From the NCBI GenBank assembly GCA_026399025.1, contig JAPLRU010000084.1, positions 1-41,388 of the forward strand: DNA of 41,388 nucleotides. Direction: 5' to 3'. The DNA comes from Methylobacter sp. (GTDB taxonomy: Bacteria > Pseudomonadota > Gammaproteobacteria > Methylococcales > Methylomonadaceae). A model generated the notes under the pieces. The model saw only the letters and a list, made by a program, of their open reading frames with translations. It made no database searches and was not told where the DNA came from. Position 1 is the first letter of the stretch, and every line of letters begins with the position of its first letter. Shown here piece after piece: positions 27,508 to 35,700 of the stretch. The position numbers were made by a program, and so were the translations under genes.

Positions 27508-29520
27508 GTGAAAAAGAAGTTTAAAATCCACAGCCGGTTTCAGCCCGCCGGTGATCAGCCTACCGCGATACAAGCCTTGGTCGAAGGCTTGAATGACGGC
27601 GAAGTGCATCAGACTTTGCTGGGCGTGACCGGTTCCGGCAAAACCTTCACCATCGCCAATGTGATCAATCAGGTGCAACGTCCGGCCATGATCATGGCGC
27701 CCAATAAAACCTTGGCCGCGCAGTTATACGGCGAAATGAAAGAGTTTTTCCCGGAAAACAGCGTCGAGTATTTCGTCTCGTATTACGACTATTACCAGCC
27801 CGAAGCCTACGTTCCGGCTTCCGATACGTTCATCGATAAAGATGCGGCGATTAACGAGCATATCGAACAGATGCGCCTATCCGCAACCAAGGCCTTAATC
27901 GAACGGGAAGATACCATCGTCGTCGCCACGGTTTCGGCGATTTACGGTTTGGGCGAACCGGAATCGTATTTCAAAATGGTGTTGCATCTGGTCAAGGGCG
28001 ACATGATCAATCAGCGCGACATCCTGCGGCGGCTGGCGGAAATGCAATATACCCGCAACGACATCGATTTGCGCCGGGCGACTTATCGGGTGCGCGGCGA
28101 AGTGATCGATGTATTCCCGGCCGAATCGGACAGCGAGGCGTTAAGGATAGAACTGTTCGATGACGAAGTGGAACGCTTGTCCTTATTCGATCCGCTGACC
28201 GGAGAAATCACCCGGCGGCTGGCGCGTTACACGATTTATCCGAAGAGTCATTATGTGACGCCGCGAGAGCAGCTGTTGGAAGCGGTTGAAGCGATCAAAA
28301 TCGAACTTAAACAGCGCCTGGAGCAATTACGTTCATTGGATAAACTGGTCGAAGCGCAACGACTCGAGCAACGGACTCTGTTCGATATTGAGATGATTTT
28401 GGAAATCGGCTATTGCTCCGGCATTGAAAACTACTCCCGCTATCTGTCCGGCCGAAGCGCGGGCGAATCGCCGCCAACGATGTTCGATTACTTGCGCGAC
28501 AATGCGCTGGTGATTATCGATGAAAGCCATGTCGCCGTGCCGCAGATCGGCGCGATGTACAAGGGCGACCGGTCACGCAAGGAAACCCTGGTTGAATACG
28601 GCTTCAGGCTGCCTTCCGCGCTGGATAACCGCCCGCTGATGTTCGATGAATTTGAGGCGAAAGCGCCGCAGCGGATTTATGTATCGGCCACGCCGGGGCC
28701 TTACGAACGGGAGCATTCCGGCGTGTTTGCCGAGCAGGTGGTCAGGCCGACCGGCTTGCTCGATCCGGTCGTGGAGGTACGCCCGGCCACCACGCAGGTT
28801 GACGATTTATTATCGGAGATTAACAAACGTGTTGCGGTCAAAGAGCGGGTGCTGGTAACCACCTTAACCAAACGGATGTCCGAAGATTTAACCGAATATT
28901 TGATGGAACACGGGGTGCGGGTGCGTTATCTGCATTCCGACATCGACACTGTGGAACGAGTCGAAATCATCCGCGATTTGCGCTTGGGCCAGTTCGATGT
29001 ACTGGTCGGCATCAACCTGTTGCGCGAAGGGCTGGATATACCGGAAGTATCGCTGGTTGCGATACTGGATGCCGACAAGGAAGGTTTTTTGCGTTCGGTC
29101 GTGTCGCTGGTGCAAACCATCGGCCGTGCGGCGAGAAACTCAAACGGCAAGGCGATTTTGTACGGCGATAAAATAACCAAATCGATGCAGCAGGCGATCG
29201 ATGAAACCGTGCGTCGCCGCGAAAAACAGCATACGTTTAATCTTGAACATCATATCGAGCCGAAGACCATTTTTAAGTCGGTCACCGATATTCTGCAAGT
29301 ATCGATACCCGGCTCAGGCATGACCAACGCGAATAAGCTGTTGGATAAAGTCGCGGAATTCCCGGCTGATTACAAAGCGGCGATGACGCCGAAACAGGCG
29401 GGCAAGAAATTGAAGCAGCTTGAAGAAGCCATGTACAAACATGCGAAAAATCTTGAATTCGAGCAGGCGGCGAAGATCAGGGATGAGATTAAGGTGTTGC
29501 AGGGGTTGATGTTGGGGTAA
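27508..29520 (+). CDS. uvrB: Excinuclease ABC subunit B
   Basis: A 670-residue DNA helicase-like subunit of nucleotide excision repair. It starts with GTG at 27508. Motifs: [17 protein letters not shown] (Q-motif), Walker A GVTGSGKT at 39-46, the beta-hairpin [12 protein letters not shown] near 92-105, DESHV, and the second RecA domain with [14 protein letters not shown] and QTIGRAARN. It ends with a UVR domain ([24 protein letters not shown]) that contacts UvrC. Length is normal. A degraded copy of its 3' end lies further on (30221-30318). Confidence 0.97.
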   Translation: MKKKFKIHSRFQPAGDQPTAIQALVEGLNDGEVHQTLLGVTGSGKTFTIANVINQVQRPAMIMAPNKTLAAQLYGEMKEFFPENSVEYFVSYYDYYQPEAYVPASDTFIDKDAAINEHIEQMRLSATKALIEREDTIVVATVSAIYGLGEPESYFKMVLHLVKGDMINQRDILRRLAEMQYTRNDIDLRRATYRVRGEVIDVFPAESDSEALRIELFDDEVERLSLFDPLTGEITRRLARYTIYPKSHYVTPREQLLEAVEAIKIELKQRLEQLRSLDKLVEAQRLEQRTLFDIEMILEIGYCSGIENYSRYLSGRSAGESPPTMFDYLRDNALVIIDESHVAVPQIGAMYKGDRSRKETLVEYGFRLPSALDNRPLMFDEFEAKAPQRIYVSATPGPYEREHSGVFAEQVVRPTGLLDPVVEVRPATTQVDDLLSEINKRVAVKERVLVTTLTKRMSEDLTEYLMEHGVRVRYLHSDIDTVERVEIIRDLRLGQFDVLVGINLLREGLDIPEVSLVAILDADKEGFLRSVVSLVQTIGRAARNSNGKAILYGDKITKSMQQAIDETVRRREKQHTFNLEHHIEPKTIFKSVTDILQVSIPGSGMTNANKLLDKVAEFPADYKAAMTPKQAGKKLKQLEEAMYKHAKNLEFEQAAKIRDEIKVLQGLMLG

Positions 29521-29569
29521 ATTGGCATTGCTTTGGTTAAGCCAAAATACACATTTATAACTAACTAAA

Positions 29570-29839
29570 ATGAGTAAAAAAATCATGCGCTTAGACGAAA
29601 TAATACAACAACATACCGAGAAATTATCGCCGCAACTACAGGCGGAAGTTTATGATTTTGTCCTATTTTTAGAGCAAAAACAGGCCAATGCCCGATTAAC
29701 AACCGACCCGCAGCAACGCAAACAGCGGCTCGAGAAAGCTTTGGATAACGCCGTTGCGCTAGGTGTTTTTGCAGGTGTTGATGGCGTACAGTGGCAAAAC
29801 GAGCAGCGTCAAGACCGTAATATCGGATATAGCGAATGA
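29570..29839 (+). CDS. DUF2281-type antitoxin (VapB partner)
   Basis: An 89-residue protein of the DUF2281 kind: LDEIIQQHTEKLSPQLQAEVYDFVLFLEQKQ, which is common in front of PIN toxins. ATGA overlap with the next ORF (29836) shows tight coupling. It should neutralise the VapC-like toxin, although I see no ordinary DNA-binding domain, which may be in the N-terminal helices. Confidence 0.75.
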   Translation: MSKKIMRLDEIIQQHTEKLSPQLQAEVYDFVLFLEQKQANARLTTDPQQRKQRLEKALDNAVALGVFAGVDGVQWQNEQRQDRNIGYSE

Positions 29840-30213
29840 CATTACTGATAGACAGCAATGTGATTATTTACGCAGTACAAGCCGAGTTCGGTAATTTACG
29901 ACGCTGGGTTATTGACAACGACCCTCAATATTCGATTATCAGCCGCGTTGAAGTTTTAGGATATGCGGGACTACAGTCTTTTGAGAGGCTGGCGCTTACC
30001 GATTTGCTGGATAATTTGGAAGTCGTTTATCTCAATCCGAGCTGTTATGAACGTGCCATCGTCCTAAAACAACAGCGAAAAATGTCGCTAGGTGATGGCC
30101 TGATTGCGGCGACTTGTCTTGAGCATCGTAAAATTATAGCAACACGCAATGTTTCTGATTTTAATTGGATTGAAAATCTTGAGGTAATCAATCCGCTGTT
30201 AATAGCCCAGTAG
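29836..30213 (+). CDS. PIN-domain toxin (VapC family)
   Basis: A 125-residue PIN-domain ribonuclease. The four acidic residues are visible: D6 (LLIDSNVI), E39 (ISRVEVLG), D87 (SLGDGLIAA) and D108 (TRNVSDFNW). PIN toxins cleave tRNA or rRNA; the target here cannot be deduced. It is immediately followed by a copy of the uvrB 3' end, so the pair looks like an insertion at the 3' end of uvrB. Confidence 0.85.
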   Translation: MTLLIDSNVIIYAVQAEFGNLRRWVIDNDPQYSIISRVEVLGYAGLQSFERLALTDLLDNLEVVYLNPSCYERAIVLKQQRKMSLGDGLIAATCLEHRKIIATRNVSDFNWIENLEVINPLLIAQ

Positions 30214-30220
30214 CGGGGTC

Positions 30221-30318
30221 GCCAGAAATTCCCTGCCGATTATAAGGCGACCATATCCCCAAATAAGTGGACAAGAAACTGAAGCAACTGGAAGACGCGA
30301 TGTGCCAACCTGCGGAAC
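30221..30318 (+). pseudogene. Degraded duplicate of the uvrB 3' end
   Basis: Reads as [18 protein letters not shown] before frame loss, and the DNA aligns with uvrB 29350-29448 over about 95 bp with scattered substitutions and one small indel. It ends in AACTGAAGCAACTGGAAGACGCGATG against AATTGAAGCAGCTTGAAGAAGCCATG of uvrB. It is not an open gene. It suggests that the segment 29521-30220 entered next to uvrB with a donor uvrB tail, or displaced the original tail. Confidence 0.75.
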
Positions 30319-30327
30319 TACGGAACT

Positions 30328-31410
30328 CTACTTCGGGAGCAACGCAGATTTATTGTAGTTATATTCTTCAGACCACTTTTTAATATATCGGCCTTGATAA
30401 CCGTCCATGATTTTATTATCAGTCGCCTTAAAAAAATCCTTTTCATTACATTTAAGCAGATTAAGATCGAATTCAAATTCCTCAGAAGTAGGCTGTATTT
30501 CATAGAATTTCTCTATTGGATTAGGTAATTCATCGCAATATATCCTTACTTTTATGTCTACATTTGATTCTGTGCGAAGGAAAATCCTCGTCTTTGACTC
30601 ACGTAACTCTTTTGGCTGAAGATGACCCACAGCCCACTCGAAATAGTAATATGAAGATGTATCATTAGAATTGATGTCGTAGGTTGCAGCTTTGTAATTT
30701 ATGTTAGAAATACCAGTTTCTTTCGTTTCTTGAGAAGGGGATTGGATAAAGAGGTAATTCGTATTAGACGCGCTTAATTTACCAATTTTATTAATGATCA
30801 GTTCAATTCTGACATTACTTGCCAAAGTCGTGCCGGAATTTTCTATGGTTAGTCCTATAATCTCAGCACCACCCCAAACCTTTAAAAACTCAGCTCTATC
30901 CCTGTAAAAGTTTTTATTAATCTGCGAGTTGAACGATATGCTATTTTTTCTCTTTTCCTCCTGAGCAGATTCACTATATGAGTTATTATTGGGAATATCA
31001 TCAATAGAGTGAGTGCATATCGCTCCTCTTAAGGTGTAATTTTCTCCGATCTTTTCCTGGTCACCATTTAGCATCGCTAATTCTAACTTTGGATATTTAG
31101 CTTTATAACTTTGAATTAGTTCTAAACCGACTGTCACGACAGCACTATAAATCAATCCAAAAATAACAAGTGCTAGACCTACCCACGGATTAGGGTTACC
31201 AACCAAAAAGTTTCTTAAATCCTCCGATGGGCCGAACACCCATTCAAATAATTTAACTGCTAATGCTTCAAATATATTTACTTGTGATTCAGCAGCTAAG
31301 GCTAACCCAGATATTATAATGCTGTAAGTTATCGCATTATGGAATTTTGGCTTAAATAGGAAAACAACTCTTTCGAGAAGAGAAATAATTTGATCAAAAT
31401 CGATTTTCAT
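30328..31410 (-). CDS. AT-rich membrane protein of unknown function
   Basis: A 360-residue protein with two hydrophobic segments near the N-terminus (about 24-42 and 75-95) and a soluble remainder. The soluble part contains an Ig-like/beta stretch (GGAEIIGLTIENSGTTLASNVRIELIINK) and is rich in Asn, Ser, Lys and Ile. Its codon use and A+T content are unlike the neighbouring core genes, consistent with recent acquisition. I recognise no family; it might be a membrane-anchored component of an accessory or defence module, but the sequence does not show that. It lies antisense to the VapC/uvrB-tail side. Confidence 0.6.
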   Translation of the reverse strand: MKIDFDQIISLLERVVFLFKPKFHNAITYSIIISGLALAAESQVNIFEALAVKLFEWVFGPSEDLRNFLVGNPNPWVGLALVIFGLIYSAVVTVGLELIQSYKAKYPKLELAMLNGDQEKIGENYTLRGAICTHSIDDIPNNNSYSESAQEEKRKNSISFNSQINKNFYRDRAEFLKVWGGAEIIGLTIENSGTTLASNVRIELIINKIGKLSASNTNYLFIQSPSQETKETGISNINYKAATYDINSNDTSSYYYFEWAVGHLQPKELRESKTRIFLRTESNVDIKVRIYCDELPNPIEKFYEIQPTSEEFEFDLNLLKCNEKDFFKATDNKIMDGYQGRYIKKWSEEYNYNKSALLPK

Positions 31411-31530
31411 AAGTCATCCTAATGAAGATATTTAATTCTACTTTGTCAGATTATACACAAGCTTGCCATACACGCCGGGATCGGGTATTCAGTCAAGTAG
31501 ATTAGGTGACATCTTTTTATTTCCCTTTCC

Positions 31531-31754
31531 AAGCGGGGTGGGGTTTGCAACCCCGCTTCTAACGTTTTCTCAATGCTTAGATTCTGTTGACATTTGGTAA
31601 AAAAACTTGCTCTATCAATGGGTTGTGATTGCTTCTGGCGTTTGTAACTATTTGTTTTTGAATGACTATTCTTGAAGTGTCAATAGAGCCTAAGCATATT
31701 GGTTACAGTTAATTCACGCAAAACGTTTCGGACGGGGCAACATGCCCCGTCCGG
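31531..31754. mobile_element. Hairpin-ended MITE-like element, about 224 bp
   Basis: Both ends carry a GC-rich hairpin: left 31531-31558 (AAGCGGGG ... CCCCGCTT), right 31729-31753 (an 11-bp stem CGGACGGGGCA/TGCCCCGTCCG with a 3-nt loop). Just inside each is AACGTTTT (31561-31568; reversed at 31719-31726), and then a longer inverted repeat, 31574-31595 against 31674-31696, sharing TGCTTAG and CTAAGCA. No ORF inside. Its right end coincides with the 5' break in the following DUF4160 gene, suggesting that it caused the truncation. Confidence 0.6.
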
Positions 31755-31896
31755 CTTGGTAATCGAAGATACGTTGCCACGGCGTGCGCTTAACTTGGTC
31801 CTGGATTGGACGGAATTACATCGTGACGAATTATTGAGCGATTGGGATAAATGCCGTATTCATCAACAGCCGGATAAAATAGAGCCATTACCTTAA
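31755..31896 (+). pseudogene. DUF4160 gene truncated at its 5' end
   Basis: The readable part, DTLPRRALNLVLDWTELHRDELLSDW followed by HQQPDKIEPLP, is the C-terminal half of a DUF4160 protein; the N-terminal half (with the FGI/HIHxxY region) is missing and replaced by the hairpin element. An in-frame TTG start at 31699 would give 65 residues, mostly from the repeat. It precedes a DUF2442 gene by 12 bp, the usual partner in this two-gene family. Perhaps still made as a fusion but most likely inactive. Confidence 0.75.
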
Positions 31897-31908
31897 TGGG
31901 GAGTTCTT

Positions 31909-32163
31909 ATGTATTACGATGTTATTGAAGCGCGCGTCATTGGCGAATTAGCCTTTGAGGTTCGTTTTTCGGATGGTTTAAGCGGAAAGGTTCGGTTTTT
32001 GCCGTCTTATCTTTACGGGGTGTTTGAAAAACTCAAAAATCCGGAATTTTTTAACCAGCTTAAAGTAAGCGATGGTTTTGTATCGTGGAGCGATGAAATC
32101 GATCTTGCCCCGGACAGTATGTATCGGGCAATTTCGCAAACCGGCGAATGGCTGTTATCTTGA
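31909..32163 (+). CDS. DUF2442 domain protein
   Basis: An 84-residue protein: VIEARVIGELAFEVRFSDGLSGKVRFLPSY and IDLAPDSMYRAI are typical DUF2442 features. DUF2442 genes often follow DUF4160 genes, and the pair is suspected to be a toxin-antitoxin-like unit. Here the DUF2442 gene is complete while its partner is broken. A GGGGAG ribosome site precedes the ATG. Its stop is 2 bp from the stop of the convergent HicB-like gene. Confidence 0.85.
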   Translation: MYYDVIEARVIGELAFEVRFSDGLSGKVRFLPSYLYGVFEKLKNPEFFNQLKVSDGFVSWSDEIDLAPDSMYRAISQTGEWLLS

Positions 32164-32165
32164 AA

Positions 32166-32348
32166 TTAGCTTAGCAAAGCGGAAACCGCTTTTTGATCTT
32201 CGGCCCACAACCAGGCGGTAATCGCTTCTTTGATATTAACCAAAGCTTCTTCTTGATCTTTGCCTTGCGAAACGCATCCCGGCAGTGCCGGGCATTCGGC
32301 AACGATCCATCCGTCTTCCGCCGATTCGAGTGTTATGTGGAAAATCAT
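32166..32348 (-). CDS. Orphan HicB-like antitoxin
   Basis: A 60-residue HicB domain: MIFHITLESAEDGWIVAECPALPGCVSQGKDQEEALVNIKEAITAWL. No HicA gene is next to it; its upstream neighbour is a Phd-like antitoxin. The frame extends upstream to 32411 but overlaps the Phd gene, so I place the start at 32348. Ends 2 bp from the convergent DUF2442 stop. Confidence 0.8.
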   Translation of the reverse strand: MIFHITLESAEDGWIVAECPALPGCVSQGKDQEEALVNIKEAITAWLWAEDQKAVSALLS

Positions 32349-32361
32349 GATACTTCCGGCG

Positions 32362-32610
32362 TTAATAAATGTTGTTTTCGAGCCGCTTAAAGCGGGCAGC
32401 AGGACTGCCATTTCTCAGGTTTCGCAGATACTCATCTATTGATTCAATATCGGTACGGTCCTTCCATATCCCGAACAAATCATTGTTGTTATCCCTATCG
32501 GCAGAATTGTCGGCTGGCGCGCTAAAAGTAATCACAACATCTTCTCCTTTGTTTACAGCATCAAGCAACCCGTTTGCGTGGATTCGAAGGTCTTTTACGG
32601 TCGTTTTCAT
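32362..32610 (-). CDS. Phd/YefM-type antitoxin
   Basis: An 82-residue protein opening MKTTVKDLRIHANGLLDAVNKGEDVVITF, the Phd/YefM DNA-binding fold, followed by a linker and DLFGIWKDRTDIESIDEYLRNLRNG, a form normally seen before PIN toxins. No toxin follows: the next gene (13 bp on) is an orphan HicB. The pair could be a leftover of two decayed modules or an antitoxin-only unit. Confidence 0.8.
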   Translation of the reverse strand: MKTTVKDLRIHANGLLDAVNKGEDVVITFSAPADNSADRDNNNDLFGIWKDRTDIESIDEYLRNLRNGSPAARFKRLENNIY

Positions 32611-32689
32611 ATTGGCAGCCCTGTATTACGTTACCTTTTAAAAGTATGAACTTAATGCCGGAAAACTTCAATTTACCTAAAACCTGCTA

Positions 32690-32796
32690 CTAAGGAACGA
32701 GCATGAAATAAATTGAGTATTTGATTCTCCTCACCCCAACCCTCTCCAGCAGGAGAGGGAGCTAGTTGCCGAAGTTATTTCATGCACGTTCCTAAC
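32690..32796. mobile_element. MITE-like element, family 1, copy C
   Basis: A 107-bp element with the clearest ends of its family: left AAGGAACGAGCATGAAATAA, right TTATTTCATGCACGTTCCT. The interior contains CCTCTCCAGCAGGAGAGG, a compact hairpin. No coding capacity. Lies between the Phd gene and a broken DUF4160 gene. Confidence 0.65.
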
Positions 32797-32854
32797 TAAA
32801 ACGAAAGCAAATACAACATTCCGCTAGGATGGCGAATTATAGAGCGCTGAATTA

Positions 32855-32986
32855 ATGTTACTTGATCAACGATGGCATCTATATAAATTGCCCCGTCACA
32901 GTTACGGCAAAGCGACAATCAACATTCATATACTTGAGATAATGGCAGGCACGTTGCCACGGCGTGCGCTTATGCTCATCCTTTAG
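32855..32986 (+). pseudogene. Second DUF4160 remnant
   Basis: A 43-residue ORF whose second half, SYGKATINIHILEIMAGTLPRRALMLIL, matches the middle of a DUF4160 protein and then stops; both ends of the family are missing. It shares 22 identical bases (32951-32972) with the first remnant (31771-31792) at the TLPRRAL segment. No DUF2442 partner follows. Confidence 0.7.
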
Positions 32987-33004
32987 ATGAAAAGCTTAAC
33001 CGGA

Positions 33005-34345
33005 CTATTCATTATCTCGGCACGGAATGGCTATGACTTGGGCAAAGCCTCCGCCGGGAGTGCGGAAGTTGGTCGTTTGCCCTTGGTATAAGCGGGCGAT
33101 GGTCAATTGTGTTTGGCCTTTATAAACATAATGGCGTAGGTCGAGTTTGAAGCCGACAATTTTGTTTTCTATTTCTAATTGCCGTTCGCTAGGTTGCACC
33201 AGCGTTTGGGCGACATAATCATTTTGTAAAATTTCCGCAAAAACCCGCCGGGTTAGTTTGTCGCCGCGATAGGCGGCTTTGCTGCCGTAGCCTTTAGCGG
33301 GTTTGAAAAACAAATGCTTACGTCCGGCCCACAGGGTTTCGGCTTGGTCGGGATTTACGGTAACGGTATGGGCGATGCCGCTAAGCAGTGTGGCTCTGGT
33401 TTTAGCGTCAACGCCGATAGCCAGCAAGGCGGCTTCGTCAGTCAGCAGCGTCAGGTTTCTTTTGTCTGCATACAGTGCGTGAGCGCGCGGATGAGGGCTC
33501 AAGACCACCGCTTTGGCCAGATAGGCTTCGAGTAAAGGCCGATGCGCCGCCGCTTCCAAGCCGAAATCGGTCAGCCGGTTGTAGACCAAGTCGATACGTT
33601 GATCTTGATGCCAAAGTGCCTGATCATGAAAGACAAGTTCGGAGGGATCGCAAATAACGGTGTGGATGTTATGCTGTTCAAACAGGTTTTTGAACAGTAT
33701 AAATTCCGGCAGCATGTATTGAGTTTGCGGATTTTCATCGACGATAGCAATCGACCGTAAAGGCTGCTGACCTTGCTCGGTTTGCCACTCTTCAATAAAC
33801 ATGTCGATGAATGCCTGCTCCGGGTCATGGCTGTCGGTTGCGCAGGTTATATGATTCAATAATTCTTCTACAGCCAAATCGCAGCAAACTTTTTGCGTAC
33901 GCGCCGCAATGGCATTGAGTAAAGCGCCGCCGGCATTAGTATTGATTTCAATCAATTGCGGCCCTTCGGCGCTCAGATGAAAGTCATATCCGAAAAAAAC
34001 GCCGTGCGCCTTAGGGATGAATTGCGCGGCATCGGGCGCGTAGGCAAGAACCCGTTCCCGATAAGCCGGTAAAGCGATAACGCGTTCCAGTGCGGCAATA
34101 ATTTCGCGCTGTTTTTTTATGCAGCTGTCGCTAACAAAGACCGCCGATTCGGCAAAAAGGTGCGGGCGTTCTTCAACGATCATGCGGTACAGATTGCTAG
34201 CGTCTTGCTGTTGCCATAATTCCGCATACATCGCATCCCGGTTTAGCGATACACAGTGGCATTGGCTATTGAGTTGTTCGGCTTTTTGGTCGCAGTAATG
34301 CTCGGCGGCCGTTGGCGGCAGGCCTGAATCGGATAAGAGCATCAT
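33005..34345 (-). CDS. ATP-grasp-like protein
   Basis: A 446-residue cytoplasmic protein. The N-terminal half is poorly conserved; the C-terminal half reads like a circularly permuted or variant ATP-grasp ligase (LFFKPAKGYGSKAAYRGDKL, nucleotide loop; YVAQTLVQPSERQLEIENK; FKLDLRHYVYKG, metal-binding Asp/Arg; GQTTNFRTPGGGFA, the terminal Asn-x-x-x-GGG). Such enzymes join a carboxylate to an amine with ATP. The substrate is unknown; the stretch IEINTNAGGALLNA near 150 also resembles an ATP-grasp core. The second Met may be the start. No partner gene is adjacent. Confidence 0.7.
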   Translation of the reverse strand: MMLLSDSGLPPTAAEHYCDQKAEQLNSQCHCVSLNRDAMYAELWQQQDASNLYRMIVEERPHLFAESAVFVSDSCIKKQREIIAALERVIALPAYRERVLAYAPDAAQFIPKAHGVFFGYDFHLSAEGPQLIEINTNAGGALLNAIAARTQKVCCDLAVEELLNHITCATDSHDPEQAFIDMFIEEWQTEQGQQPLRSIAIVDENPQTQYMLPEFILFKNLFEQHNIHTVICDPSELVFHDQALWHQDQRIDLVYNRLTDFGLEAAAHRPLLEAYLAKAVVLSPHPRAHALYADKRNLTLLTDEAALLAIGVDAKTRATLLSGIAHTVTVNPDQAETLWAGRKHLFFKPAKGYGSKAAYRGDKLTRRVFAEILQNDYVAQTLVQPSERQLEIENKIVGFKLDLRHYVYKGQTQLTIARLYQGQTTNFRTPGGGFAQVIAIPCRDNE

Positions 34346-34699
34346 TTCAGTTTGGTTGCGGCGGGTAAAGAATTCGGTTGAATTTTGATTTAAGTAATAA
34401 GTCGTTGGTGATCATGCAGTATGGCTGATTGATATTAAGCGGGGGCTCATCATAAAACAAACTATCCCTTATACCCATTACTTATTTTTGCCGCTTGGAT
34501 AAGCAGTAAAATGGATGGTTTTTTTTGAATATACAGTGATATGACGTATTAATTTATTAACTTGCGTCATATAACATAGTTTAATAAGCTAATAGTAGGG
34601 TTTTCTATTTAAAACTAAAAGAAATCAGTATGTTATATTTTGGCATTAATAGTGCTTAAAATCTGCTTTATTACTTAATCGTATAGAATGAGGTGGAAA
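34346..34699. other. Upstream region of the copper operon
   Basis: No gene. A 7-bp inverted repeat TATGACG (34540-34546) / CGTCATA (34565-34571), spaced by 18 bp, is the only marked structure and could be an operator; a TTGGCA -35-like hexamer at 34640-34645 has no good -10 at the right distance. No CueR-type site was seen. Confidence 0.4.
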
Positions 34700-34915
34700 A
34701 TGAGTCAACAATTAGCACGCGCAGAAGTTAAAAAAAACGATAACGGCTCTTTGTTACTAGGAACCGGTTTAGTTGTTGCGTCGATGATTTTAGTACCGGC
34801 TTTGGCGGTCAGGCTTGGCTTGGGGGCCAGTTTGACCGGGGCGTTAAGAATTGCGCTGATGAAAGCCTCAAGTCGGGCGGTTAGCGGTGGGTCCGATGTT
34901 TCCAAAGCCGCCTAA
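34700..34915 (+). CDS. Small membrane protein of the copper cluster
   Basis: A 71-residue protein with one membrane segment (LLLGTGLVVASMILVPALAVRLGLG, residues 20-44) and a short Ser/Ala-rich tail. The ORF opens at 34688, but the AGGTGG site, 4 nt before the ATG at 34700 (MSQQLARA), fixes the start. No family is recognised. Position and orientation suggest it belongs to the operon of the P-type ATPase. Confidence 0.65.
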   Translation: MSQQLARAEVKKNDNGSLLLGTGLVVASMILVPALAVRLGLGASLTGALRIALMKASSRAVSGGSDVSKAA

Positions 34916-35114
34916 GCAGCGCAGGCGGCGAAGATAAAGTACTAAGAGCCGTTGGATTTTCGTAGCACGGCTTTGAGTTCCGTCACGCATTCCAAGGTGG
35001 ACTGTCCGAATTGATGCAAACCTCAATTTAACGACCAAGCTGAATCTCTTGCTGTTGCAGGCAAATCGATAACTTGCTAACATCGCAACAGTGTAAATAA
35101 CGTAGTTAAGCATA

Positions 35115-35282
35115 ATGAATGATACTAAAAAAGTGTGCGATCTTTGCGGATTAGCTATTGAAACGCCGGGTTTTACATTGAACACGAAAGAAGGCGATAA
35201 AGGGTTTTGCTGTGAAGGCTGCAAGGGCATTTATCAATTGCTGAATGAAGATCAGATTTTGCCGGAGCCCGAGCAGGATTAA
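35115..35282 (+). CDS. Small CxxC/CCxxC metal-binding protein
   Basis: A 55-residue protein too short to be listed by usual length limits. Cysteines sit in VCDLCG (residues 7-12) and in FCCEGCKGIY (31-40), which is the same arrangement as the N-terminal metal-binding domain that precedes some copper P-type ATPases. It may be a free-standing version that delivers Cu(+) to the ATPase or holds the ion. No signal peptide, so cytoplasmic. Confidence 0.75.
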   Translation: MNDTKKVCDLCGLAIETPGFTLNTKEGDKGFCCEGCKGIYQLLNEDQILPEPEQD

Positions 35283-35312
35283 CTATTTGAAATTATTAAG
35301 GAAAAAATAAAT

Positions 35313-35579
35313 ATGAAGCACGCACATAATGCTGTGGCTAAAGAAGTCGTTAAAAGTTCAATTGTTTCATCTACAGTACATACGGGGAGTAGACTGATGA
35401 GTAATGTTGCTAAACATCCGGTTTTGGTTTTTGGTTTAGGCGTGGTAGCCGGTTATCTGGTCTACAAATACAGAAAAGAAATTATTTCCAGCACAACTAA
35501 AGCGGTGGATGCCGGTAAAGATTTTGTGTTGCAGCAAAAAGAAAATCTGGAAGATATCGTCGCGGAAAGCAAGGAATAA
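35313..35579 (+). CDS. Small membrane-associated protein of the copper cluster
   Basis: An 88-residue protein with a single membrane segment (HPVLVFGLGVVAGYLVYKYR, about 36-55) between a His/Lys-containing N-terminus (MKHAHNAVAKEVVKSS) and an amphipathic C-terminus (TTKAVDAGKDFVLQQKENLEDIVAESKE). No family is recognised. GGAA ribosome site upstream. It is 31 bp after the CCxxC protein and is likely co-transcribed. Confidence 0.65.
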   Translation: MKHAHNAVAKEVVKSSIVSSTVHTGSRLMSNVAKHPVLVFGLGVVAGYLVYKYRKEIISSTTKAVDAGKDFVLQQKENLEDIVAESKE

Positions 35580-35700
35580 TAAAAAGGATTTTATTTAAGG
35601 CTAATTCATTGTTACCGAATGCGTGACTTCATGAACGGGTGTTTCCTGTCTAAATAATTACAGGGCGCCCGTTTTGTTTTTCCAGGGGCTTACTTAAGTT

